Shown here piece by piece: positions 1-7,652 of a stretch of 27,051 nt of DNA; the stretch's first letter is position 1; each line of letters opens with the position of its first letter. The stretch spans positions 1 to 27,051 of the forward strand of contig DASRCB010000340.1 of the NCBI GenBank assembly GCA_035653295.1, read 5' to 3'. A model generated the notes under the pieces. The model was not told the DNA's origin and searched no databases. It was given only the letters and a program-made list of their open reading frames with translations. This DNA is from DASRCB01 sp035653295. GTDB lineage: Bacteria > Acidobacteriota > Terriglobia > Bryobacterales > Bryobacteraceae. The position numbers and the translations under genes are program-made.

Positions 1-541
1 GCAGAATCCGCTCCAGCTTCGCCATGCCCGACTCCCACCTGGGGAAAAGGTCGACATATTGAATCGACCGCCGAATGCGCGACGGGATCTCACATGCATC
101 CAGGCGCACGGGAATGAAGAACACTTCTTCCAGCGGCGCACGCTGCGCGCACTCCAGCGCGAATCGCAGCTCGCCCTGGAACATTCCTCGCTTTGATACC
201 GATCGCCCGGAGAAGCACGCAATGAAAAAATCCGTGCTCTCGATCGCTGCTTCGATGGCCCGCGGCCAGTTTTGGCCGGGCAGCAGCTTGGTCTTGTCCA
301 GCCATGGGCTGAACCGCCGGGAACGAAGCCCCGTATACAGCCGCCGCGCCTGGGCCAGATCCTCCTCCACATAGGCGATGAAGACGCGCGGCAGATTGTG
401 CGCCCGGAATGAGAGCCGGCCGTTCGCCGCACGAGTGAACGTCCCAAGTCCGTCGATATCCACTCGCGCGCCTTCGCGAAGACACTCGCGGAGCACGCGC
501 GCCAGCAACGCCTCCGCCCGCTCGTTCGCACCCGTCTTCAT
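1..541 (-). CDS. TIR-domain protein with HU-like N-terminus (partial, runs off window)
   Basis: Open from the ATG at 541 to the window edge: 180 residues, C-terminus missing. Residues about 52-180 read as a TIR domain: strand RVFIAYVEEDLAQARRLYTGL, loop SPWLDKTKLLPGQNW, strand DFFIACFSGRSV, then GELRFALE and FFIPVRLD. E124 in GELRFALE sits where NAD-cleaving TIR domains carry their catalytic glutamate, so NADase activity is possible but inferred. Residues about 5-46 (helix, then GARVDIDGLGTFTR and GRLSF) resemble the second helix and first hairpin of HU, where the family has a G-F/L-G-T-F turn. The start overlaps the stop of the upstream HU-like gene as ATGA, so the two are probably translationally coupled. 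A TIR effector in a defence or signalling pair is the likeliest role. The TIR call is firm, the HU resemblance moderate, the function a guess. Confidence 0.82.
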   Translation of the reverse strand, partial: MKTGANERAEALLARVLRECLREGARVDIDGLGTFTRAANGRLSFRAHNLPRVFIAYVEEDLAQARRLYTGLRSRRFSPWLDKTKLLPGQNWPRAIEAAIESTDFFIACFSGRSVSKRGMFQGELRFALECAQRAPLEEVFFIPVRLDACEIPSRIRRSIQYVDLFPRWESGMAKLERIL

Positions 542-738
542 GGCCGGCGCCCTCGCCGGGCGCGAACCGGCCGCTCAGCCGGTCCGAGTACGCCGATGCC
601 CGGGAGCGTTGCGTTCTTGCCCTGACGGACTTTTCTCAGAATCTCGTCCACTGCGCGGTCCACCTGATCGGCAGCTGCTTCCGGAGAGACGTGGAGCTTG
701 CCGGCCAGCCGCTTAGCGATGTCTTTTTTCCTGTACAC
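538..738 (-). CDS. Short HU-like DNA-binding protein
   Basis: 66 residues. KKDIAKRLAGKLHVSPEAAA followed by a second helix and then GKNATLPGIGVL matches the two N-terminal helices and first strand/turn of HU/IHF proteins (family pattern: helix, S-xx-A helix, G-K/E-x-V-x-L-x-G-F-G-T-F). HU is normally about 90 residues; this one lacks the DNA-wrapping beta arm and ends in an Arg-rich tail (RPVRARRGRRP). The start is GTG: an in-frame TAA lies four codons upstream, so no earlier start exists, and AAGAG lies 6 bases ahead as a weak ribosome binding site. The TGA stop overlaps the ATG of the TIR gene. Because the TIR protein carries its own half HU fold, the two could pair as a mixed HU-like dimer; that is inference. 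Confidence 0.75.
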   Translation of the reverse strand: MYRKKDIAKRLAGKLHVSPEAAADQVDRAVDEILRKVRQGKNATLPGIGVLGPAERPVRARRGRRP

Positions 739-876
739 GACTATCTCTTACACCCGCCACCACCCCGGGGCCGGATTCCGCACTCCGGCCAGCCACTCGC
801 AGATGGTTGACAGCATTGGTTTTGTGACTTGGCGCACGCAGTTCCCCAGGGGTGTGACCGGGTTTTGCCGGATGCC

Positions 877-910
877 CCCTTTAAGCCTTTTTAATACGCG
901 CTTAAGAGGG
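877..910 (+). promoter_or_regulatory. Bulged hairpin in the divergent intergenic region
   Basis: CCCTTTAAGC (877-886) pairs with GCTTAAGAGGG (900-910) with one bulged G; the loop is 13 bases. The hairpin lies between two genes that point away from each other (minus-strand gene starting at 738, plus-strand gene at 992), so it terminates neither of them. It may be a leader structure or a protein site. The rest of 739-991 holds no gene that I can support and no convincing -35/-10 pair. Confidence 0.4.
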
Positions 911-951
911 CCTTCATCTGCCCCTGCAATCATGGCAATGAAGTCGTTCAG

Positions 952-967
952 CTTACTTCAAAGTAAG
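952..967. promoter_or_regulatory. 16-bp perfect inverted repeat, candidate operator
   Basis: CTTACTTCAAAGTAAG is a 7-2-7 perfect palindrome ending 8 bases before the AAAAAGGAGAG ribosome binding site of the small secreted protein. As RNA only a 5-bp stem could form, so a dimeric repressor site is at least as likely as a hairpin. Confidence 0.4.
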
Positions 968-991
968 AGAAACAAAAAGGAGAGTTTTCAC

Positions 992-1174
992 ATGAAGAAG
1001 ATTATGGGCCTGATGCTTGGCCTGTCCCTCGTCCTCGGCACCGCCACCGTGTTCGCGCAGGATACCGCTGGCAGCAGCGACACCGCGACCCACAAGGCGA
1101 AGCACAGCAAGAAGAGCAAGAAGTCGAAGAAGGACACTGGCGCCATGAGCGGCGACACGTCCACCACGAAGTAA
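992..1174 (+). CDS. Small secreted lysine-rich protein
   Basis: 60 residues. A signal peptide (MKKIMGLMLGLSLVLGTATVFA, cut before QDTAG) leads a mature part of about 38 residues that is mostly Lys, Ser, Thr, Asp and His (HKAKHSKKSKKSKKD) with no Cys and no recognisable fold. The start at 992 is set by AAAAAGGAGAG 8 bases upstream and by the signal peptide; the same frame is open far upstream, but that part looks non-coding. It is monocistronic: a strong terminator follows. Many bacteria export short basic, disordered proteins of this sort; I do not recognise a named family and assign no function. Confidence 0.75.
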   Translation: MKKIMGLMLGLSLVLGTATVFAQDTAGSSDTATHKAKHSKKSKKSKKDTGAMSGDTSTTK

Positions 1175-1195
1175 CATTCGTTCAACGAGTTCTGT

Positions 1196-1244
1196 CGCGC
1201 ATGGGGCGGTGGTTTTCGCCGCTTCATGCGCGATTGTTGTTTTC
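1196..1244 (+). terminator. Rho-independent terminator
   Basis: CGCGCATG (1196-1203) pairs perfectly with CATGCGCG (1225-1232), with GC-rich inner pairing, and is followed directly by the T-rich stretch ATTGTTGTTTT. It lies 22 bases after the stop of the small secreted protein and before the next gene. Confidence 0.85.
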
Positions 1245-1277
1245 AGGGAGCCTGCGTACGGCGCGCTACGCTGAGAG

Positions 1278-2144
1278 TTGAGGTTCGCGGCGCTCCTGCT
1301 TCTGTGCCTTCCCGCACTCCCTTCCTCTTCTACTGCTGATATCCTCTCCGGAACCTACGCCCCGGTACAGACCCGCGCCGACAACGCCATCCGCATCCTG
1401 GACTGGAATATCGATCGTGGCGCACGCTTCGAGCAGGTCCTCCAGAGCATCGAACGCTTCCGCCCCGACCTCTGCCTCCTCCAGGAGGTGGACGTGAACG
1501 CCGCCCGGTCCGGGCGTGTCAACGTGGCGGATCAACTCGCGCGGGCCCTTCGTTTGAACTACGTATTCGGACAGGCCTTCGAGGAACTCGGGCAGGGCAA
1601 TCCGGAGGCGCCGGCCATACAAGGGCAGGCCACTTTGTCCGCCTGGCCGCTGCTGAACACGCGTATCATTCACTACAACCGGCAGACCGGGTTCTGGGCG
1701 CCCCGGCCCTGGCTCCCAAACCGCGTCCCTCTGTTGCAGCGCCGGGCCGGAGGCCGCATCGGGCTCGTCTCCGAGATCAACGTTGGCGGCCGCACGATGG
1801 TCGTTTACAATCTCCATCTCGAGAGCCGCGGTCCCGGTCGAGCGCGCTGGCTGCAACTCAGGGAAACGATCGCCGACGCCCGCCGCTACAGCGCGGACAC
1901 GCCGATTCTGCTCGCCGGGGATCTGAACACCAAGTATGCCGCGTCTCGCTTCACCGGTCTGCTGGAGCGGAACGGATTCCACGACTGCTTGGATGGTCAT
2001 TCCGGAAAGACCCACCGCATCATCGGCCGCCTCGACTGGATTTTTGTTCGTGGGCCGCTGGCATGCAGCTCCGCCGAGGTCGATCACGAGGCGCGCGGCT
2101 CCGACCATTTCCCGCTTACCGCGGTCCTCCGGATGAAGCCCTGA
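1278..2144 (+). CDS. Secreted endonuclease/exonuclease/phosphatase family protein
   Basis: 288 residues. All hallmark motifs of the EEP (DNase I-like) metal-dependent phosphoesterase fold are present: LDWNIDRG (N44), LLQEVD (E70), YNLHLES (H180), LAGDLNT (D215, N217), RLDWIFV (D253) and GSDHFPL (D276, H277). A signal peptide (MRFAALLLLCLPALPSSSTA) points to export. Substrate cannot be told from sequence: members act on nucleic acids, sphingomyelin or phosphoinositides. The start is TTG at 1278; an in-frame TGA directly upstream (1272-1274) rules out anything earlier and no internal ATG would keep the signal peptide, but the ribosome binding site is poor. It follows a terminator, so it is probably transcribed on its own. 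Confidence 0.9.
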   Translation: MRFAALLLLCLPALPSSSTADILSGTYAPVQTRADNAIRILDWNIDRGARFEQVLQSIERFRPDLCLLQEVDVNAARSGRVNVADQLARALRLNYVFGQAFEELGQGNPEAPAIQGQATLSAWPLLNTRIIHYNRQTGFWAPRPWLPNRVPLLQRRAGGRIGLVSEINVGGRTMVVYNLHLESRGPGRARWLQLRETIADARRYSADTPILLAGDLNTKYAASRFTGLLERNGFHDCLDGHSGKTHRIIGRLDWIFVRGPLACSSAEVDHEARGSDHFPLTAVLRMKP

Positions 2145-2253
2145 GCGCGTCCGATTTCGTACACCGCCTTCGCGGCGACGGGACGACCGATAGCCGCAAG
2201 TGACTGAAAGGGCACGCACTCCCACCGGAACGGTGAATGCACGAAAAGACCGG

Positions 2254-4749
2254 ATGGCGCTCACCGGTGATCTGCGATTTGTGTGCCGCAGCCTTGCGCG
2301 CAATCCAACCTTTGTTATCGCCGCCGTCCTTTCACTCGCTCTGGGCATCGGCGCGAACACCGCCATTTTCACGATTGCCGACCGAATGCTCCTCCGCACG
2401 CTCCCCGTCCGGGATCCCTCGCGCCTGGTTCTCTTCAATTGGCGCGGCGAGTTCATCGGAGGAACCTCCCGCGGCCTGTACGACACGTTCTCCTATCCGA
2501 TGTACGCCGATCTCCGCGACGGCAACCCCGGGGTGTTCACCGGCATCGCGGCGCGGTACCAGGACACCGTGGACCTGTCTGCCGGCGGGCCCGCTCAGCG
2601 CGCCATCGCCGAGCTGGTGTCGGGAAACTTCTTCGACGTGCTCGGCGTCTCGGCCGCGATCGGCCGGACGCTGCATCCCGATGACGACCGGGTCCTGGGC
2701 GGCGAGCCATGGGTGGTGCTGAGTTTTGACTACTGGCAGCGCCGCTTTGGGGGAAGCACGGCCGTGCTGAACCGCGTCGTCGACATTAACGGACACGCGA
2801 TGACCGTAATCGGCGTCGCGCAGCGTGGTTTCCGAAGCTTCGACCCGCTGAGCCCGGCCGATGTGTTCGTGCCGCTCATGATGAAGAACACCGTCACCCC
2901 CACCTGGGACGATATGAGCCGCCGCAACAGCATCTGGCTGAAGGTGTTTGCGCGGCTCAAACCGGGCGTTGAGGACAAGACCGCCGCCGCGGCCATGGCG
3001 CTCCCGTTCCGCGCCGGACTGGACAAGGATCTGCACTCGGTCGAGTGGGGCGGCGGCGCCGATTTCCGCGCGAAGTACCTGAAGGATTCGCTCTATTTCG
3101 TAAGTGCCGCGAAGGGTTTTGGGCAGACCCGTGAATTCTTCGCCAAACCGGTTTACGTGCTGCTGGGGATGGTCGGCCTGCTGTTGCTCATTGCGTGTGT
3201 CAATGTAGCGAACCTGCTGATCACGCGAGCGTCCGGGCGGCAGAAAGAAGTCGCCATCCGGCTGTCCCTGGGCGCCACGCGAGGCGCGCTGGTTCGGCTG
3301 ATCATGACGGAAAGCCTCACGCTCGCTGTGGCAAGCGGCATCCTGGGCGTGGTCCTGGCGGGTTGGATCTCCTCCATGCTGGTCGGCATGCTGCCCATGG
3401 ACAACATCAGCGCTGCCCTGGACACCACCCCCAATGTGCGCGTCCTGTCGTTTACAGCGGCGCTGAGTCTGTTAACCGCACTGCTCTTCGGTCTGGCGCC
3501 CGCGCTCCAAACCGCACGGTCCGAGGTGGCGCCGGCGCTCAAGAATGAGGCGGGAGCGCTTTCCGCCGCCGGCGGGCAGACGCGCTTGCGAAGGCTGCTG
3601 GTCTCCTCCCAGGTGGCGCTTTCGCTGCTGCTGTTGTTCGGCGCGGGGCTGTTCGCCCGCAGCCTGTACAACCTCGTTTCCGTGAACACGGGCCTGGCCG
3701 CGCGCCAACTGCTCCAGTTTTCCATCGATCCTTCCCTCGAGAAGTACACGCCACAGCGCGAGCGAAGCCTGCTGCTCGAAGCCCAGCGGCAGCTCGCGGC
3801 GCTTCCCGGAGTCGAATCGGCCAGCGCGGCCTCGTACACGCTGCTCGACAACGGCTGGACCAACACGGTTCATGTGGATGACTATCATCCGCATCCCGGT
3901 GAAGACATGAACCCCGGCTATGAGCAGGTGCTGCCCGGTTTCTTCTCGACCGTCGGCGCTCCTCTCATTGCGGGACGGGAATTCTCCCCCAGTGACGTGG
4001 GCAAGCCTAACGTGGTCATCGTGAACGAAACGTTCGTCAAACGTTATCTGGCGCATACGAACCCGCTCGGACACCATCTCGGCTGGGGCGGAGGAAACTC
4101 GGAAATGCCGTACGAGATCGTCGGGGTCGTGAAGGACCTGAAGGCCGGCGACATTAAAGAGGCGCCGCGGCCGTGGACGTTCACCGCGCTGCTTCAGGAT
4201 GAACATCCAGCCGAGGCGACGTTTTATCTGCGCACCGCGCGAAACCCCACCAGCGTGGCCGACGATGCCCGCCGGGTGATGCGCCGGCTCGATCCCGCGC
4301 TTCCGGTGTACAACCTGAAGTCCATGCAGGCGCAGATTGCGCAGGCAAGCTTCGTGGAGCGCATATTCGCGATACTCTCGAGCGCCTTCGGGCTGTTCGC
4401 CACTCTTCTCGCCGCTCTGGGCCTGTACGGGATTACCGCGCACGCCGTCACGCGCCGCACGCGAGAGATCGGGATAAGGATCGCGCTTGGCGCCGAGCGG
4501 CGCGACGTGCTCCAGTTGGTCATGCGTGAGGTGCTGCTGCTGACCGTCGCAGGTCTCGTAGTCGGCGGCGCCGCGGCCATCGCCCTGGGCCGCATTATGC
4601 AGAGTCTCCTGTTCGGGATGAAGGCGGGAGATCTCGGCATGATGGCCGCCGCCGCCGCGCTGATCCTGGTGGTCTCGGCGATCTCCGCATGGCTGCCCGC
4701 AAGACGGGCGACGGCCATTGATCCGGTACAGTCGCTGAGGTGGGAATAG
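2254..4749 (+). CDS. ADOP-type FtsX/MacB-like ABC permease (1)
   Basis: 831 residues from the ATG at 2254, about the normal 800-850 for acidobacterial duplicated orphan permeases. Order: cytoplasmic start LTGDLRFVCRSLARNPTF, TM1 (about 20-42, LSLALGIGANTAIFTIADR), periplasmic MacB-type core with FFDVLGVSAAIGRTL, an FtsX block (TMs about 301-323, 354-378, 400-425) with RQKEVAIRLSLGATR, a further TM near 450, a second periplasmic part, and a second FtsX block with TREIGIRIALGAERR, ending PARRATAIDPVQSLRWE. FtsX/MacB proteins transmit ATPase cycles to the periplasm; no ATPase gene adjoins this one, as is typical of the group. A GTG at 2200 would add 18 residues, but the family normally begins near DLR and AAAAG precedes 2254. 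Substrate unknown. Confidence 0.92.
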   Translation: MALTGDLRFVCRSLARNPTFVIAAVLSLALGIGANTAIFTIADRMLLRTLPVRDPSRLVLFNWRGEFIGGTSRGLYDTFSYPMYADLRDGNPGVFTGIAARYQDTVDLSAGGPAQRAIAELVSGNFFDVLGVSAAIGRTLHPDDDRVLGGEPWVVLSFDYWQRRFGGSTAVLNRVVDINGHAMTVIGVAQRGFRSFDPLSPADVFVPLMMKNTVTPTWDDMSRRNSIWLKVFARLKPGVEDKTAAAAMALPFRAGLDKDLHSVEWGGGADFRAKYLKDSLYFVSAAKGFGQTREFFAKPVYVLLGMVGLLLLIACVNVANLLITRASGRQKEVAIRLSLGATRGALVRLIMTESLTLAVASGILGVVLAGWISSMLVGMLPMDNISAALDTTPNVRVLSFTAALSLLTALLFGLAPALQTARSEVAPALKNEAGALSAAGGQTRLRRLLVSSQVALSLLLLFGAGLFARSLYNLVSVNTGLAARQLLQFSIDPSLEKYTPQRERSLLLEAQRQLAALPGVESASAASYTLLDNGWTNTVHVDDYHPHPGEDMNPGYEQVLPGFFSTVGAPLIAGREFSPSDVGKPNVVIVNETFVKRYLAHTNPLGHHLGWGGGNSEMPYEIVGVVKDLKAGDIKEAPRPWTFTALLQDEHPAEATFYLRTARNPTSVADDARRVMRRLDPALPVYNLKSMQAQIAQASFVERIFAILSSAFGLFATLLAALGLYGITAHAVTRRTREIGIRIALGAERRDVLQLVMREVLLLTVAGLVVGGAAAIALGRIMQSLLFGMKAGDLGMMAAAAALILVVSAISAWLPARRATAIDPVQSLRWE

Positions 4750-4752
4750 GGT

Positions 4753-6501
4753 CTACGACAAGTTCAGCGTCTGGACTGCCGGCTCTCGGCGATCTTCATA
4801 CAGCAGCACCGCATCCGGTTCCTCGCCATTCGCGGCCTCGTGCTTCCACCACAGCCAGGCGGCAACGATGACCCCGGCCATCACTGCATAGCGCACCACC
4901 GACGCGAGAATCCAGTGCTCGATGGCGCTCATCAGCGAGGCGAAAAGGAAGAACGCGAGCGTGTACAGGCCGATCGAAAACGCGGGATTGCCTTTCCCCG
5001 GCGCCCATGAGCAGGTGAAAGGGATGCTGCGATAGCCGGCAAGCGCGACATCCGCCAGCACCAGGGACAGGAGCGCCGCGAACATCGTATGTGCGGCCGC
5101 CATGGCGAGTCCGAACGCCGCGGCATAAACAGGCACACAGATCAGGATCAGGAAAGGCGCAATCAGAGCCAGCATCACCAGGCGCGCGATGCGCGGGCCG
5201 GTATCCGCCTGCAAATCGCCGCACGTCCGAAAGATCCAGTTGGCGCGCAGTTCGGATGGCATTGCAAACACGAAGCGCAGCCCGGAGATTAGGAAAAAGA
5301 TCACGACGAGTGGGAAAGCCAGCACGGGCGCGGGCGGCACAGAAGCTCGGGACAGGGGAGCGCCGGCGATGCTTTCCGAAGCGATCGTAACCGCCAGGCC
5401 CAGCGACCCGCCCAGAATGAGCCAGTGCTTCTCGCTGCGCACGATGGTCTTCATGGCGAAGATGGCGCAGGCCCGTTCGGCCGGCCGCCCCGGGAGCAGG
5501 CGCTCGATTACCCTCCAGAGCGCTGCCGCGACACGGCTGTATTCGCCGGCTGGAGCGTCGATCGACTCCGGGATCTTCATGAAATATCGCCGATAGCTGA
5601 GCGCATAGGCGACGGCCGCGGCCACAAAGACGATCAGCAGGGACCAGGTCGCCAGCCGCGCCAGTTCGGGAAAAACAGGAAATGTGGGTCTGCCGAACAG
5701 CGCCCGAGAGAGCGCCACGAACCACACCGGAGGCAGCATTCGCACCAGACGCGGCCAGTGTCCGCGCACCAGCACATCGGACACGGCGAATGCGGTAAGA
5801 AAAAGCGATAACAGCGACACCACCGCGACAGTGCGCACGTACCGCGAGGCTCGAACGAACCAGCGCGGTGGCAGAACGGCCTGGAATACTCCGGCAATGG
5901 CGATAAAGAAGAGGAAGGTGAAGGCGCTCGCGGCCGCGATGGCCAGCACGTGCGTGGCGGTGAAGCGCACGTAATCGGTGAAATTGCCCCAGCCCGCGAT
6001 AAAAATCATTGGAAAGACGACCGAGGACGGGCCGTTCACGTCGATGATGAAGAACAACAGCAGTGCGGCCAGCCCGAAGACCTTGGCGTAGAAAATGCGC
6101 GCCAGACTGAGGGGCAGGGGAGCCAGCGCGGCGAAGTCGCGGCGATCGGGGAACAGGCTGTCCCACTTGATCACCGTCGCAATTCCGGTTACCGTCATCG
6201 CCCAGGTGATGAGCAGGTATTGATCGGCCAGGGACATCTGCCACACGTTCATGCGCCGCCACTGACCCGTAAGCCACGCGCCAAAACTGGAGTACTTCGC
6301 GAACAGGAGCAGCGGGGCGAGGAGGCCAGGGACGGCGAAGATGGCGAACACGCCCCCGATGCTCAGGCTGTTGTCGCCGTCGCCGGAAACCAGCTCGCTG
6401 TCGAAAAAGCGCGTGAAGAAGTGCGCCGCCAGGCAGGGCAGCGGACGGAGGAAAAACGACGTGCGCGCGTAGTCAGCGCGCCGCAGCAGTTTGCGTGTCA
6501 T
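4753..6501 (-). CDS. ABC transporter permease (multi-spanning)
   Basis: 582 residues, almost entirely membrane segments (I count roughly twelve hydrophobic stretches), beginning MTRKLLRRADYARTSFFLRPL. It has no ATP-binding motifs. Its ATG lies inside the 3' end of the ATPase gene (29-bp overlap, 6473-6501), so the two form one coupled operon and surely one exporter. The protein is longer than a usual ABC-2 permease (250-400 residues) and may be two fused membrane units around a hydrophilic linker near residues 315-350. It converges on ADOP permease 1 with a gap of only 3 bp and no visible terminator between them. Substrate unknown. Confidence 0.82.
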   Translation of the reverse strand: MTRKLLRRADYARTSFFLRPLPCLAAHFFTRFFDSELVSGDGDNSLSIGGVFAIFAVPGLLAPLLLFAKYSSFGAWLTGQWRRMNVWQMSLADQYLLITWAMTVTGIATVIKWDSLFPDRRDFAALAPLPLSLARIFYAKVFGLAALLLFFIIDVNGPSSVVFPMIFIAGWGNFTDYVRFTATHVLAIAAASAFTFLFFIAIAGVFQAVLPPRWFVRASRYVRTVAVVSLLSLFLTAFAVSDVLVRGHWPRLVRMLPPVWFVALSRALFGRPTFPVFPELARLATWSLLIVFVAAAVAYALSYRRYFMKIPESIDAPAGEYSRVAAALWRVIERLLPGRPAERACAIFAMKTIVRSEKHWLILGGSLGLAVTIASESIAGAPLSRASVPPAPVLAFPLVVIFFLISGLRFVFAMPSELRANWIFRTCGDLQADTGPRIARLVMLALIAPFLILICVPVYAAAFGLAMAAAHTMFAALLSLVLADVALAGYRSIPFTCSWAPGKGNPAFSIGLYTLAFFLFASLMSAIEHWILASVVRYAVMAGVIVAAWLWWKHEAANGEEPDAVLLYEDRREPAVQTLNLS

Positions 6502-7264
6502 GCGACTTCATGCAATCGACGATTTCGGCCGCGATGGCCTGGGTGTCGGGCTCGTTCACCAGGGTGGCGAACGACTGTTCGAGCGAGAGGTAATCGGCGC
6601 GGGCGCGGATGTGTTCAATCGAATCGTGGGCCACGCAGCGCCCGCGATTCAGGACCAGCACGTGGGAACAGACCTTCTCCACCACTTCCAGCACATGCGA
6701 GCAGTACAGGATCACTTTGCCCCGGAGCGCCAGCTCGCTCAGAAGATTGCGGAAAATCGCGGCGGAGGTCACATCCAGCCCGGACAGCGGTTCATCGAAG
6801 ATCAGGACATCCGGATCGTGCAGAAGGGCGGCCATAATGAGGACGCGCTGCCGCATGCCCTTGGAATAGGACGACATGGCCGCGTATCGCTCCTTGTACA
6901 ACGAGAACAGGCGCATCAGGCGGTCGATTTTGGCGCGAAGCGTGCGCGCCCCGATGCCGCGCAGCGTGCCGACCAGGGTCAGGTATTCGGCCCCGGACAA
7001 GTACGGATATAGATTCGGCTCCTCGGGGACGTAACCGAGGCGGCGCTTGTAGCCGGGCAGATCGGCGTGGATATCTTCGCCATCGAGGCAGACATGGCCG
7101 CGATCGGGCTCCATTAGGCCGGTCAGCATTTTCACCGTGGTGCTCTTGCCGGATCCGTTCGGCCCGAGGTAGCCCAGCACTTCGCCGCGCCGGACCTGAA
7201 AGCTGACATCGGCTACGGCCGGGATGCCCGAATACGACTTGATGAGATGGCGCGCTTCCAGCAT
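6473..7264 (-). CDS. ABC transporter ATP-binding protein
   Basis: 263 residues. Walker A GPNGSGKST (34-42), Q-loop region YVPEEPNLYPYLSG, signature SSYSKGMRQRV (about 131-141, the SKGM form common in ABC-2 exporters of the CcmA/NatA type), Walker B VLIFDEP (153-159), D-loop SGLD, and switch histidine H190 in LYCSH. It is first in an operon with the membrane partner that overlaps its end. It is transcribed away from a PadR regulator gene over a 70-bp gap, so PadR control is likely. It probably powers export of a lipid-like or antibiotic-like compound, but nothing in the sequence names the substrate. Confidence 0.95.
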   Translation of the reverse strand: MLEARHLIKSYSGIPAVADVSFQVRRGEVLGYLGPNGSGKSTTVKMLTGLMEPDRGHVCLDGEDIHADLPGYKRRLGYVPEEPNLYPYLSGAEYLTLVGTLRGIGARTLRAKIDRLMRLFSLYKERYAAMSSYSKGMRQRVLIMAALLHDPDVLIFDEPLSGLDVTSAAIFRNLLSELALRGKVILYCSHVLEVVEKVCSHVLVLNRGRCVAHDSIEHIRARADYLSLEQSFATLVNEPDTQAIAAEIVDCMKSHDTQTAAAR

Positions 7265-7290
7265 GGCCGCACCCTGAGTCTACCACCCTA

Positions 7291-7318
7291 TGTAGAAATC
7301 GACAATCGGGTGTACAAT
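7291..7318. promoter_or_regulatory. Candidate PadR operator and padR promoter
   Basis: TGT-N8-ACA at 7291-7304 (TGTAGAAATCGACA, within ctATG...ACAATc) has the short half-sites and 8-base spacing seen at several PadR-family operators. TACAAT at 7313-7318 preceded by TG is an extended -10 for the plus-strand regulator gene at 7335. The site lies in the 70-bp gap shared with the divergent ABC operon, so a bound dimer could block both. The PadR link is inference from spacing and position. Confidence 0.45.
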
Positions 7319-7334
7319 TTTCCAAAGGCGGGCT

Positions 7335-7652
7335 ATGAGCGACGATGTGAAACTCACGCACACGTCGGCCCTGATCCTTCAGGTGATCAGCGCCGGCTGC
7401 CGTTACGGGCTGGACATCATGCAGAACACGGGGCTGCCGAGCGGGACCGTTTACCCCGCGCTGCGTCGGCTGGAGCAGGGCGGTCTGGTCCAGTCCACGT
7501 GGGAAAAGGAACGGGAAGCCTTCGCCGAGCAGCGGCCGGCCAGGAAATACTACCGGCTGACGCGGGCCGGCGAGGCCGCGCTGGCCAAAGCCGTCAAACG
7601 TTACCGGCTGCTGGAGAGTCTCAGCATTGACATGAGCCGAGGTGAGGAATGA
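7335..7652 (+). CDS. PadR family transcriptional regulator
   Basis: 105 residues, a short PadR with the winged helix only: LTHTSALILQVISAGCRYGLDIM, recognition helix GLPSGTVYPALRRLEQGGLV, wing and KYYRLTRAGEAAL, with little C-terminal dimer helix after it. AAAGGCGGG lies 5-8 bases before the ATG. It is divergent from the ABC exporter operon (7264) and its stop overlaps the next gene as ATGA, so it probably represses the exporter, itself and the coupled membrane protein. PadR proteins usually respond to phenolic or hydrophobic compounds; the ligand here is unknown. Confidence 0.95.
   Translation: MSDDVKLTHTSALILQVISAGCRYGLDIMQNTGLPSGTVYPALRRLEQGGLVQSTWEKEREAFAEQRPARKYYRLTRAGEAALAKAVKRYRLLESLSIDMSRGEE

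Noticed and set aside
90..485. A 131-aa minus-strand frame
   Set aside because: It is a different frame from the TIR protein, of low-complexity composition, and contradicts the well-supported TIR translation.
538..541. HU-like and TIR genes as one protein split by a frameshift
   Set aside because: Each part has its own HU-like second helix and G-x-G turn, so joining them would duplicate the motif; the ATGA overlap is a normal gene junction.
75..716. Plus-strand open frames over the HU-TIR region
   Set aside because: They are rich in Arg/Ser/Pro, have no ribosome binding site and lie opposite minus-strand frames with clear HU and TIR motifs.
698..991. Longer N-terminus for the small secreted protein
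   Set aside because: The extension crosses the divergent promoter region and hairpin, while 992 has a good ribosome binding site followed at once by a signal peptide.
4796..6277. A 493-aa minus-strand frame within the ABC permease
   Set aside because: Arg-rich shadow frame without motifs; the overlapping 582-aa frame is a clear membrane protein coupled to its ATPase.
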